Source of the DNA: Clostridia bacterium | GTDB taxonomy: Bacteria; Bacillota; Clostridia; TANB77; CAG-508 | Assembly (NCBI GenBank): GCA_017429505.1 | Contig: JAFROW010000009.1 | Span: 167,337-231,336, forward strand | Length of the DNA stretch: 64,000 nt | Direction of reading: 5' to 3' | Part shown: one piece after another, positions 26,669-34,817 of the stretch | Layout of the letters: every line of letters starts with the position of its first letter | Position numbering within the stretch: position 1 is the first letter of the stretch | The notes under the pieces: model-generated | Databases searched by the model: none | What the model was told of the DNA's origin: nothing | The model's input: only the letters and a program-made list of their open reading frames with translations | Program-made: the position numbers and the translations under genes

Positions 26669-27366
26669 TTATTCACTTATACCCTTTTCTTCTTGCTTTT
26701 TCTTTAATCTTTTCCAATTATAGCTTCCATATATATCATTTATTAATAATAGTATTGGACCAACTAAAACAGATATTAAATCAATTTGGCCATTTATAAT
26801 AGGAATTGTCCATAATGTTATTATTACTAAATCATTTGCTATATAACAAAATAATGATAGTTCACTTCTTCTAGCTTCAAAATAACTAGCTAATACGCTA
26901 GTTACAACTGATATTGTACTTATTACCAATAAATCTGTATTAAATGCTTTTAATATAAAATAATAAATCCAAAAAAACACCAATTGAGAAAGTAAAGTTA
27001 TGATTATTTCTTTTTTTGATAAAGAACTTATAATAACTGTATCTTCTTCTTTATCTTGATGTCTTAACCAAGAAATAATACCTATTATCATTATTGGAAA
27101 TGTCAGAAACGCTGTAATTATCAATTCTCCATAATATCCTTGATTAAATGATACTATTCCATAAAAAAACACACTAATAAAGCCCACAAAATAAGATTCT
27201 ACTTTTCCTTTTGACATTAATAATGCTGTAATCAGATAAAGTGATGTATATAATGTATCAATTATTGTTCCGTTAAAACAATCGATGATGATATTGATGC
27301 TAATAGTCCTAATATTAAAAATGTTTTTTCAAACTTATTCCAATCCTTAAAGTATTTTTTTATCAT
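26669..27366 (-). pseudogene. pnuC: PnuC-like nicotinamide riboside transporter, frameshifted
   Basis: From ATG 27364-27366 (AGATATTT and GGAG upstream) the frame reads MIKKYFKDWNKFEKTFLILG and LLASISSSIVL, then stops. In another frame the sequence continues GTIIDTLYTSLYLITALL and joins the 182-residue frame KGKVESYFVGFISVFFYG to 26669. Adding one T to the TTTT run at 27275-27278 gives one frame of about 232 residues, the normal PnuC length, with seven or eight membrane helices. PnuC carries nicotinamide riboside for NAD synthesis. No NAD or preQ1 riboswitch is visible in the 52-base upstream gap. Confidence 0.8.
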
Positions 27367-27418
27367 ATAAAATATCTCCTCTACAACTTACTATTTTAAC
27401 ATATCTAATCAATTATAC

Positions 27419-27856
27419 TTATTTATTTCTATCTTCAAGTAATTGTATTTTAGTTATTTTCCCAATAATATCATAATCATTTGAAATTTCTATTGCTCCA
27501 GCATAGGTTACTGATATATATTGATTATTATTAAAGCTTGAAATTACTAATACATTACTTCCATCTGTATTTCCATTTCCTATTAATAAAGTTTCCTCTG
27601 AAATTTTTAGTAGATACTTTTTATTATAAATCGTATCAAACTCTAATCCTTTTACCAATATTGTGTTTTTATCTTTATCAATATTTTGTATTCTAGCATA
27701 AAAAGTATGTGTAATTGGAGGTGCTTCTGTATGTTCAAATATATTAAGTTTTTCTTTAGCCTCTTTAAAACTATTGTTATTATTTATATATAGTATTGTA
27801 ATAATAATTGAATATACAATTATTATTATTAAACATATTCCTAATAATTTTTTCAT
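27419..27856 (-). CDS. Hypothetical membrane-anchored protein
   Basis: 145 residues. One N-terminal helix (LLGICLIIIIVYSIIITILYI) anchors an extracellular part that looks like a small beta-barrel: ARIQNIDKDKNTILVKGLEFD and ISVTYAGAIEISNDYDIIGKITKIQLL. This resembles the DUF3221-like/OB-type domains of Firmicutes, not certain. ATG behind AAGGATG. It lies upstream of pnuC on the same strand. Confidence 0.6.
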   Translation of the reverse strand: MKKLLGICLIIIIVYSIIITILYINNNNSFKEAKEKLNIFEHTEAPPITHTFYARIQNIDKDKNTILVKGLEFDTIYNKKYLLKISEETLLIGNGNTDGSNVLVISSFNNNQYISVTYAGAIEISNDYDIIGKITKIQLLEDRNK

Positions 27857-27925
27857 TTAAATCATCCTTCTTTAAAATTAATATTTTACAATCTTGCCAA
27901 TATATCTTTTATTATTGCGTCATAC

Positions 27926-28390
27926 TTAATTAATATGATACCAAAGCATTTTTTCAAATAACATCTTATTATTTAGTATGAAATTTCTCATTTCTGTAAA
28001 TGCCTTCATAATGTTTATACTTACCTTAATCGCTTTATCACTATGTAAAACAGTAGAAAGCATTGCTACACCTTGTTCTGTAAATGCGTATGGTAAATAT
28101 TTTCTATGCTATCCTCTTCCTTGAATCTTTAAGGTCACAATTTGTGACCTTAAAGATTCATACTCTTCTTCTGCTAATTGAAAACAAAACTCTTCCGGAA
28201 ACCTTTCGATGTTTCTTTTAACTGCTTGATTTAACTTCTTCGTTTCTACTTCATATAATCTTGCAATATCACTATCTAAAATTACTTGTTTTCCTCTAAT
28301 TGTATAAATTTTTTGTTTAATATCTTCTATTTCATATTTTACTACATTTAAATCTTCGTTTATTGGTGCGATATTATTTTCATTACTCAT
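27926..28390 (-). pseudogene. ORF6N (KilA-N-like) domain protein with in-frame TAG
   Basis: From ATG 28388-28390 the gene encodes an ORF6N domain: KQKIYTIRGKQVILDSDIARLYEVE, then NIERFPEEFCFQL. A TAG at 28109-28111 interrupts it, but the frame goes on HRKYLPYAFTEQGVAML and LHSDKAIKVSINIMKAF before a TAA at 27926. Glutamine is common where the TAG stands (G-Q-H-R-K-Y-L-P-Y), so one C to T change explains it. The C-terminal part is also short. ORF6N proteins are phage or mobile-element DNA-binding regulators, so this is probably decayed prophage material. Confidence 0.75.
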
Positions 28391-28436
28391 AATTATCACA
28401 TCCCTTTATTTAGTTATAATTTGAACCTATGTTTGT

Positions 28437-28465
28437 ATTATATCATCTTTTTCTTATATATTCAA
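28437..28465 (-). promoter_or_regulatory. Promoter of the ORF6N gene
   Basis: Minus strand TTGAAT (28460-28465), 17-base spacer ending TGA, TATAAT (28437-28442). Confidence 0.6.
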
Positions 28466-28533
28466 CAATTTTTGTAAATTTATTTTTTTATAAATCTCCA
28501 TTGTTAACTCGCTCCCCGCTTCTCGTAGAGCTG

Positions 28534-29238
28534 TTACATTACTTTATCTAACCAATTTTTATAAAACTCTAATTGTTCTTCTGTATGAAAATAATGCTCT
28601 CCGTTTTCTAATATTGATAACTCACAATTAAACTTATCACAAAAATCTCTTATTGTATTTTCATCTTGTATATTATCTTTATTTCCAAATAAAATATGCG
28701 TTTTTTTATTCCAATTAGTTATTGGATTATTCTTAACGTATTCGTAGTAGTCCCAATATAGAGTTTGTCCGAAATCTGTTTTAATTTCCTGCCTTTCTTT
28801 CAAATCTTCTTCTGTTGTATTACTCCATAGCATCATATTTTCTATAATAACCTTCATGTTAACTACTGGAGATAAAAATAAACTATTCTTTATATCTTCA
28901 TTTTTATATGCTAATAAACTAAAATAGGCTCCCATACTACAAGCCCATAAATTTATTTCACTATAATTTGCCTTTGCGTATTCTATTACTTGCTTTAAGT
29001 CTTTCACACAATTTTGAACTTTGCATAAATATGTAACATCATGTTTTCTTTCCCCATGTTCTGGTAAATCAAAGCTTAGTACTTGGTAACCTTTACTTGT
29101 AGCTTTTTCTGCCAATAGCTTTATTACTTCATCTTCTTTGTTAGACATATTTCCATGTACTGCTATAAAAACCTTATTGCCTTCTTCTCCCCATATTAAT
29201 GATGGAATATTATTTATATTAATTCTTTTTGTTTTCAT
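28534..29238 (-). CDS. Alpha/beta hydrolase (small serine hydrolase type)
   Basis: About 234 residues, start at ATG 29236-29238 behind AAGGTGTG and 4 bases after the deaminase stop. FIAVHGNMSNKEDEV is the oxyanion loop, LWACSMGAYFSLLAY the nucleophile elbow (Ser), FGNKDNIQD the acid region and ENGEHYFHTEEQLEFY the catalytic His. A cytoplasmic esterase or thioesterase is likely. Directly after the stop is an unusually GC-rich 35-base patch (28500-28535). It is translationally coupled to the deaminase. Confidence 0.85.
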   Translation of the reverse strand: MKTKRININNIPSLIWGEEGNKVFIAVHGNMSNKEDEVIKLLAEKATSKGYQVLSFDLPEHGERKHDVTYLCKVQNCVKDLKQVIEYAKANYSEINLWACSMGAYFSLLAYKNEDIKNSLFLSPVVNMKVIIENMMLWSNTTEEDLKERQEIKTDFGQTLYWDYYEYVKNNPITNWNKKTHILFGNKDNIQDENTIRDFCDKFNCELSILENGEHYFHTEEQLEFYKNWLDKVM

Positions 29239-29242
29239 TGTA

Positions 29243-29704
29243 TCACACCTTATAACCTGTATTTTGTCTTGCATTTTCAATTTGTAATTGACATTCATCC
29301 TGCAATACTCCTATTTCAATATTTAATTTGTTATTTGTTTTTTCTTTAATATCAAATATTGTTATATTTGGATTCATGTCTAATTCACTTGGTGCTCCAT
29401 ATATAAAATTTTGAATTTTTGCTTTAATACAAGCTGACATACACATACTACAGCTCCATGCATTTGACATTATACAATATTTTGATAAATCCCTTGTATT
29501 TAGTTTTTTACATGCTTTAGTAATTAGGTTTATTTCTGCATGTAATACAGGATTGCACATTGATTTAGCTGTATTATGTGCTTTTTCAATTATATTTCCG
29601 TTTTCATCAATTAATATTGCGCCAAATGGTGAATTTCCTTCTTTTATTGCTTCTTCAGCTTCATGTATTACAATTCTCATTAATTTCTCTTTATTTATAC
29701 TCAT
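29243..29704 (-). CDS. Nucleoside/guanine deaminase-like zinc enzyme
   Basis: 153 residues, the length of CMP/dCMP/guanine deaminase-type proteins. The zinc and proton-shuttle motif is HAEINL, and the second zinc motif is SCSMCMSAC, where Ser replaces the usual Pro before the first Cys. NSPFGAILIDENGNIIEKAHN matches the guanine deaminase (GuaD) type. It would hydrolyse an amino group on a purine or related base. Downstream hydrolase is 4 bases away. Confidence 0.85.
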   Translation of the reverse strand: MSINKEKLMRIVIHEAEEAIKEGNSPFGAILIDENGNIIEKAHNTAKSMCNPVLHAEINLITKACKKLNTRDLSKYCIMSNAWSCSMCMSACIKAKIQNFIYGAPSELDMNPNITIFDIKEKTNNKLNIEIGVLQDECQLQIENARQNTGYKV

Positions 29705-29724
29705 TTTACTATTTCCTCTATAAC

Positions 29725-30483
29725 TTATTCTTTAATCCCATATCTCGCAATCAAATTCTTCTCATCTTCATGATTTTCTTCTACATATACGTTTCTGTTA
29801 TATTCAATATTATTTTTATCTAAACACAACTCAAGAAAACACAAGAAAATACCAATATCAATTTGATTATAATAAATAACCTTATCTTTAGGCATTATTC
29901 CCCTTTTCCCTTCTTTTCTATATCTATAAACCTTTAATTCATTTTTAGATGACTCTACTATCCATGGTTGAGTATTACATGCACTTGGAGCAAATCGCAC
30001 AATATTTGCTATGTCTAAATAATCCTCTCCATTCCAAATCTCTTGTAATTCTTTTCTTTTGCTTTTATACATATCTTTTCTAAATTTTTCAGGTGAATCC
30101 ACTTTAGCTATTGCTATCATAATTACAAAATCAAGTCCATCTAATTGCTTTTCTTCTACTTTACCTATCCCAAACCATAATGTCCCTATATTTTTTGATA
30201 CTAAATATAAATCTAATTGTTCTCCTAAATATCCAATATTTTGAAGATAGTTGTCTTTCTTTTCTGAATAAAATAAAATACAGTATTCTTGCCCTCTTCT
30301 GCAAGTTGCACCTTCTTTTACAATTTTGATTTTTACTTTAATATCATCTACTAATGGCTTAAATTTTGCAAATTGTTCTTCAATATCTTTTAGCTCATCT
30401 GTGCTAATATGTTCTTTCCCAATATTTCTAAATAAATGAAAAGATTTTCTTTTAAAAATCATATCATATAACTCATTATCCAT
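29725..30483 (-). CDS. Nitroreductase-family protein (TM1586-like)
   Basis: About 252 residues, start at ATG 30481-30483 with GAGGTG upstream; an in-frame GTG at 30492 lies within that ribosome site. Early residues DMIFKRKSFHLFRNIG and the segment NIVRFAPSACNTQPWIVESS are typical of FMN-dependent nitroreductases; LVSKNIGTLWFGIGKVEE lies between. Probably a flavin oxidoreductase of unknown substrate. It overlaps the methyltransferase gene end by 8 bases. Confidence 0.85.
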   Translation of the reverse strand: MDNELYDMIFKRKSFHLFRNIGKEHISTDELKDIEEQFAKFKPLVDDIKVKIKIVKEGATCRRGQEYCILFYSEKKDNYLQNIGYLGEQLDLYLVSKNIGTLWFGIGKVEEKQLDGLDFVIMIAIAKVDSPEKFRKDMYKSKRKELQEIWNGEDYLDIANIVRFAPSACNTQPWIVESSKNELKVYRYRKEGKRGIMPKDKVIYYNQIDIGIFLCFLELCLDKNNIEYNRNVYVEENHEDEKNLIARYGIKE

Positions 30484-31231
30484 TAAATTCACCTCGTTTT
30501 TTGGTCAATTGGGACGTCCTTTTTTGACCATCTCTTTTTTTGGTCAAAAAAGGGCGTCCCAATTGACCAAACGGAATCATCTTATATTTAACTTTTTTCT
30601 TGTATTCTGTATATCCTTTTAAATCTCTTTCTAAAACCGCTTCTTCATTTTTTATTCTTTTTGCTATTATAATAGGATATATTAAAAAAATCAAGAAGGA
30701 TATTATAGAGCCTAATATTAGTGGAATTGTTAAAAATAGCAAAAGTGTTACTGCATACATAGGGTGTCTTACAATTCCATATAGACCTGTATCAATTACT
30801 TTTTGATTCTCTTGAACTTCAATTGTGCGAGATAAATATGTATTTTCTCTTAATACTTCTGCATATAAAATATATGCTACAATAAATAAAATTGAAGCTA
30901 TAATTACCACTATATTTGGTATTACGATCCAACTATATCTGTAATTTAATCCTGCGACAATAAAACCAGACACAAACATTAATCCACTAAATGCAATTAC
31001 CTGTTTTTGCTCATTTTCTTTTTCTCTAGCATTTAATCTCTTCTTTAATAATTCTGGATTTTTTATCATTAAAAATAGTCCTGCAATAAACATTGGAATA
31101 AATAATAATCCCATAAAAAGCCATCCATTCCAGTATTGAAAAGTATTAGCAGGAATAAACAATAAACTGCCAACAATTAACACACCAATTACATATTTTA
31201 TTATTGCTTGAAAAAATAGTTTGATGTTCAT
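30476..31231 (-). CDS. Isoprenylcysteine methyltransferase-like membrane protein
   Basis: About 251 residues starting at ATG 31229-31231 (GGAGATGAAGT upstream). Five to six membrane helices. The SAM-binding C-terminal motif is YGIVRHPMYAVTLLLFLTIPLILG, followed by RIKNEEAVLERDLKGYTEYKKKVKYKMIPF, matching the ICMT/PEMT family. In-house substrate unknown; phospholipid or small lipid methylation is possible. The last 24 or so residues are encoded by a 30-bp inverted repeat that appears inserted at the 3' end, so the tail is not native. Confidence 0.85.
   Translation of the reverse strand: MNIKLFFQAIIKYVIGVLIVGSLLFIPANTFQYWNGWLFMGLLFIPMFIAGLFLMIKNPELLKKRLNAREKENEQKQVIAFSGLMFVSGFIVAGLNYRYSWIVIPNIVVIIASILFIVAYILYAEVLRENTYLSRTIEVQENQKVIDTGLYGIVRHPMYAVTLLLFLTIPLILGSIISFLIFLIYPIIIAKRIKNEEAVLERDLKGYTEYKKKVKYKMIPFGQLGRPFLTKKRDGQKRTSQLTKKRGEFNG
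30501..30570. repeat. 30-bp inverted repeat (REP/MITE-like)
   Basis: Left arm 30501-30530 and right arm 30541-30570 are reverse complements over 30 bases with one mismatch (a G-U pair in RNA); the loop is TCTCTTTTTT. Arms begin TTGGTCAATTGGGACG. The repeat is GC-richer than its surroundings and forms the last codons of the methyltransferase gene. Confidence 0.85.
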
Positions 31232-31248
31232 TACTTCATCTCCAATCT

Positions 31249-31734
31249 TTACAAAATGAATTGTATAATTACTCCGGCTAATCCACAAATAACTAATGCT
31301 AATAATTCTCCTATAAAAAAGCCTTTAATATGAAACCAATAATTATGGTATTCTTTTCCCATATCTTCTGTTCCCTTAAATACAAAATGTTTATCATGGC
31401 AAAACCATATAATATCTAAAACAACTGCATCATATAAATTAACAACTGACCATAATAGGAATCCATATCCAAAAGCTTCTATAAATGTTTTATATCCATT
31501 TATATATCTTAATACCACACATATAATTATTAAAAATAAAATTGAAGCAAATACTTTAGCCATTATTTTATTTTCTTGTGTTGGAATTTTATCTTTATAT
31601 TCATTTAAGCTTTTTACTCTTTCTTGTATTTTAGGCGGATAATTATATAGTGTTTTAATTGGCTCTCTTGATATGGCATAAACCATTATAGTAAACATTG
31701 CACATAAAACTATGCTTTCAATAACTATTATCAT
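31249..31734 (-). CDS. Hypothetical polytopic membrane protein
   Basis: 161 residues with four hydrophobic stretches (IVIESIVLCAMFTIMVYAI, VFASILFLIIICVVLRYI, AFGYGFLLWSVVNLYDAVVLDII and IGELLALVICGLAGVIIQFIL). The motif SVVNLYDAVVLDIIWFCHDKHFVFKGTED occurs in uncharacterised Firmicutes membrane proteins. ATG behind AAGGAGAT. It lies 17 bases upstream of the methyltransferase, so they form an operon; the pair may act on the same lipid. Confidence 0.75.
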   Translation of the reverse strand: MIIVIESIVLCAMFTIMVYAISREPIKTLYNYPPKIQERVKSLNEYKDKIPTQENKIMAKVFASILFLIIICVVLRYINGYKTFIEAFGYGFLLWSVVNLYDAVVLDIIWFCHDKHFVFKGTEDMGKEYHNYWFHIKGFFIGELLALVICGLAGVIIQFIL

Positions 31735-31768
31735 ATTCTATCTCCTTGACATCTTATAATTTAACTAT

Positions 31769-32077
31769 TTAATTATCGTGTATCATATCTGTATAGTAAG
31801 CAATCTCTTTTCCTAACTTCTTAGCAAATTCTATTTCTAAATTGGTACTATTTCCAATATAATTATTTACATTTATAACTAATATAGCATCAGACAATTC
31901 GATTCTCTTAAAATGTGCTTCTTTCATTTTTATTAATTGTTCTTCATTTTTCACAATATCACCTGATACTGGATAGACTGGTGTTAAAATACAATATCCT
32001 TCTAATGCCATTTTTTCTGCTATTGTCATCATCTCTTTTTGAAACTTTAAACTCCCACATAATGTTATAATTTTCAT
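31769..32077 (-). CDS. Nucleoside 2-deoxyribosyltransferase-like protein (DUF4406 type)
   Basis: About 102 residues, start at ATG 32075-32077 behind GGGAGG; an upstream GTG-type start is unlikely. It begins IITLCGSLKFQKEM and contains DAILVINVNNYIGNSTNLEIEFAKKLGKEIAYY, the substrate pocket and Glu segment of the nucleoside 2-deoxyribosyltransferase fold. It may act on nucleotides or simply bind them. A minus-strand -10 TATACT lies 44 bases upstream. Confidence 0.75.
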   Translation of the reverse strand: MKIITLCGSLKFQKEMMTIAEKMALEGYCILTPVYPVSGDIVKNEEQLIKMKEAHFKRIELSDAILVINVNNYIGNSTNLEIEFAKKLGKEIAYYTDMIHDN

Positions 32078-32154
32078 TACAAAACCTCCCAATACTTATC
32101 AATTCCTATTTATTGTAGTATATCACAAAATTATTTATTTGTCTTGTTTTTTAA

Positions 32155-32196
32155 AAAATAAAAATAAAAGATATAACTTTTTATGTTATACCTTTT
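32155..32196 (-). terminator. Terminator of the amidase gene
   Basis: Minus strand stem AAAAGGTATAAC / GTTATATCTTTT followed by a long T-rich tract, 40 bases after the amidase stop. Confidence 0.85.
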
Positions 32197-32235
32197 AAAT
32201 CATCTACTTCAACAGCATTAATCAAATATCTTTTT

Positions 32236-33193
32236 CTATTTTAAATACTCATTAATTCCATTTACCATCCCCTGAACTATTTTATTTTGATAATTTTCTG
32301 AAGCAAGTAATTTATCTTCTTTTTCATTGCTCAAAAATCCCATTTCAATTATAGTTACAGGTACTTTACTCCAGTTAATTCCACTCATTGTATCAGTTCT
32401 TGTAACACCTCTATTTTTTGCTCCCGTAGTTTTACACACATTATCTAATATATTCTTTGATAATTTATAGCATTTTTCTGCTATATTTCCATTGTATTTA
32501 TTTTTAGAAGTCTGGCATAATGTAGATACTCCGATTCACTTCTGAATTATCATAAGAATCTGCATGTATTCTTATAAAAGCATCTGCTTTTGCATTGTTT
32601 GCAATTTTTGCTCTTTGGCTGTTACTAATATTTATGTTATTTGTTTTTCTTGTCATTATTACATTATATCCTTCTTGTTTTAATTCTTTTTCTAATAATA
32701 ATGCAACTTTAAGAGCTAGTTCAGATTCCTGTTGTTTTGTATAAATTCCTGTTGCACCAGTTGTAACTTTTGCTTTTGTTTCAGATGCACCTGGTCCTAT
32801 AGGTTCTTTAGACGAATCACCTCTTGCCTGATGTCCTGGATCTATAACAATTGTCTTCTTTTTTTCTTTAACCTTTTTAACTTCATTTTCTTTGTTCTCT
32901 TTATTTTCTTTGTACTCTTTATTTTCTTTGTTGTCTTTGTTGTCTTTGTTTTCTAAGTTATTTTCATTTTGACTAACTTTTTCATTAATATCTTCTTTAT
33001 TTGTATTTTTATCTGTAGTTTCATTTGATAATGCTTTATTAATATTAATATTTTCCTCTAACATTAAGTTATCATCACTAACATTTTTAGTTTCATCAAC
33101 TTGTATCAATTTATTATTTTCATATTTATTAAATGCAAATGCTAAAATGACAAATACTAAAATAACAAAAATAATGAACAATATCTTTTTCAT
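32236..33193 (-). pseudogene. N-acetylmuramoyl-L-alanine amidase, frameshifted
   Basis: From ATG 33193 (AAAGGAGAACAACA upstream) the protein has a membrane helix (ILFIIFVILVFVILAFAF), a Lys/Glu/Asn-rich linker, and an Amidase_3 domain with zinc ligands in VIDPGHQA, QQESELAL and FIRIHADS. The frame breaks at 32531-32540: it reads SEVNRSIYIMPDF and stops, while another frame gives GVSTLCQTSKNKYNGNIAEK and continues to VTIIEMGFLSN, which holds the last catalytic Glu. Removing one C in AATCGGA restores a single protein of about 318 residues. The enzyme would cleave the amide bond between MurNAc and the peptide stem. As read, the active site is split. Confidence 0.85.
32888..32955. repeat. Low-complexity tandem repeat coding the amidase linker
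   Basis: Imperfect 12-base repeats (AAAGAAAATAAA and AAAGACAACAAA types, minus strand) encode DNKDNKENKEYKENKENKEN in the linker between membrane helix and catalytic domain. Copy number is likely variable. Confidence 0.7.
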
Positions 33194-33211
33194 TGTTGTT
33201 CTCCTTTAAAT

Positions 33212-33850
33212 CTATCCTCTCCAACTCTCATCACTTGGGTTATTTCTAAATTTTATTAATCTTTTAATATCTTCTTGTTTTATATATCCTTCATCAGCTG
33301 CAACTTCTACTAAAGTGTCAAAATTAGATAAGCTTACATTTTTTACATTTGCTTCTTGTAATCTGTCTTTGCTTTTTTGCATATTATATGTAAAAATACT
33401 TGCAATTCCAAGTACCTCTGCTCCTGCTTCTCTTAAAACATTTACTACGTCTATAACACTTCCACCTGTTGAAATTAAGTCTTCAATTACAACTACTTTT
33501 TGTCCTTTTTCTAGTTTTCCTTCTATTTGATTTTTTCTACCATGGTCTTTACTACTTCCTCTAACATAGCCCATAGGTATATTCATCCTATCTGCAGTAA
33601 TTGCAGCATGTGGAATTCCAGCTGTGCTTGTTCCCATTAAAACTTCAACTTCTGGGTAATTTGCTTTTATAACTTGAGCTAGTCCCTCTTCAACCTCATC
33701 TCTTACTTTTGGAGCAGTAAGTGTTAATCTATTATCACAATATATTGGGCTTTTAATTCCACTTGCCCATGTAAATGGGTCATCTGGTTTTAAAAATACC
33801 GCTTCTATTTCTAATAATCCTTTTGCTATTTTTTTTGATAAATTTTCCAT
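33212..33850 (-). CDS. pyrE: Orotate phosphoribosyltransferase
   Basis: 212 residues. The PRPP-binding motif is [18 protein letters not shown], and the flexible-loop segment is [18 protein letters not shown], both typical of PyrE. It joins orotate and PRPP to make orotidine 5'-phosphate. Last gene of the pyr cluster, 193 bases after pyrF, with a dispersed repeat in the gap. ATG behind AAGGAGAT. Confidence 0.95.
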   Translation of the reverse strand: MENLSKKIAKGLLEIEAVFLKPDDPFTWASGIKSPIYCDNRLTLTAPKVRDEVEEGLAQVIKANYPEVEVLMGTSTAGIPHAAITADRMNIPMGYVRGSSKDHGRKNQIEGKLEKGQKVVVIEDLISTGGSVIDVVNVLREAGAEVLGIASIFTYNMQKSKDRLQEANVKNVSLSNFDTLVEVAADEGYIKQEDIKRLIKFRNNPSDESWRG

Positions 33851-33917
33851 AATACTATCTCCTTCACTTTACTATTATTTATTATATGATTTAGTATATA
33901 TTATTTTAGTAATGTGC

Positions 33918-33962
33918 GTAAGTGATCAAACGAGCATAGCGAGTGCGAACTGGAGCAACTTA
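33918..33962. repeat. Dispersed intergenic repeat, copy 1
   Basis: The sequence TCAAACGAGCATAGCGAGTG and the following CGAACTGGAGCAACTTA form a 45-base GC-rich island between pyrF and pyrE. A second copy with about 80% identity lies at 46095-46138. In this genome's AT-rich intergenic DNA such islands stand out as REP-like elements. Confidence 0.7.
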
Positions 33963-34043
33963 CATATAATTATTTTTTTAAATATGGAAGTTGCGACACA
34001 CAAACATTAAATAAATAATATATACTAAATCTTTATTTGTTTA

Positions 34044-34739
34044 TTAACAAAAATCCTCTACACATTTCCTATAAGCCTCAATCGGATTTTCTGCTTTTGT
34101 AATTGATCTTCCTACAACAATATAGTCCGAACCTAATTCTTTTGCTTTTGCTGGTGTTGTAATTCTTGATTGATCATCTTTTGAATCTGTGCTAAATCTT
34201 ATTCCTGGAGTTATTGTTAAAAAATCTTTTCCACATCTATTTTTAACAGCTTGTACTTCAAGTGGTGAACACACAACTCCATCTAATCCTGCTTTTTTAG
34301 AATTTTCTGCATAATGCATAACTACATCTTCAATTTTTTCTTTTATAAGTAAATCATCTTCCATAGCTTTTTGACTTGTAGATGTAAGCTGTGTAACTGC
34401 AATTAAAAGTGGTCTTGTGCCATCTTCTTTTGTAAGTCCTCTTAATCCTGCTTCCATCATTTTTATTGTTCCTGATGCATGAACATTTGTCATATCTACA
34501 TCTAAATTTGCAAGTGTTCTCATAGCTTTTTCTACTGTATTTGGTATATCGTGTAATTTTAAATCTAAAAATATTTTGTGTCCTCTTTTCTTTATTTCCC
34601 TTACTATTTCCGGACCTTCTGAATAGAATAATTCCATTCCTATTTTTAAATAAAGCTTTTCATTCTCAAATTTGTTTAAAAAATTTAAAGTTTCTTGTTT
34701 ATCTTTAAAATCGCATGCAATTATAACTGCTTTTCCCAT
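34044..34739 (-). CDS. pyrF: Orotidine-5'-phosphate decarboxylase
   Basis: 231 residues, the group 1 type. The catalytic Lys-Asp network is in KIFLDLKLHDIPNTVEKA (D-x-K-x-x-D). TPGIRFSTDSKDDQSRITTPAKA and YIVVGRSITKA are the phosphate-binding loops. It decarboxylates OMP to UMP. In the pyr operon, ATG behind AAGGAGAT. Confidence 0.96.
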   Translation of the reverse strand: MGKAVIIACDFKDKQETLNFLNKFENEKLYLKIGMELFYSEGPEIVREIKKRGHKIFLDLKLHDIPNTVEKAMRTLANLDVDMTNVHASGTIKMMEAGLRGLTKEDGTRPLLIAVTQLTSTSQKAMEDDLLIKEKIEDVVMHYAENSKKAGLDGVVCSPLEVQAVKNRCGKDFLTITPGIRFSTDSKDDQSRITTPAKAKELGSDYIVVGRSITKAENPIEAYRKCVEDFC

Positions 34740-34817
34740 ATAAAATCTCCTTTCTGCTTTATATTATAAACTCTTTTATCTATATAAGATCACTTCAAAT
34801 ATCTATAAAAAATATTT

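Noticed and set aside
27367..27418. NAD or preQ1 riboswitch upstream of pnuC
   Set aside because: The gap is 52 bases and AT-rich, with no matching structure.
28500..28535. GC-rich patch after the hydrolase gene as a tRNA or small RNA
   Set aside because: It is only 35 bases, has no cloverleaf and no clear terminator.
32888..32955. CRISPR-like short repeats
   Set aside because: The units are contiguous 12-base codon repeats within the amidase linker, with no spacers.
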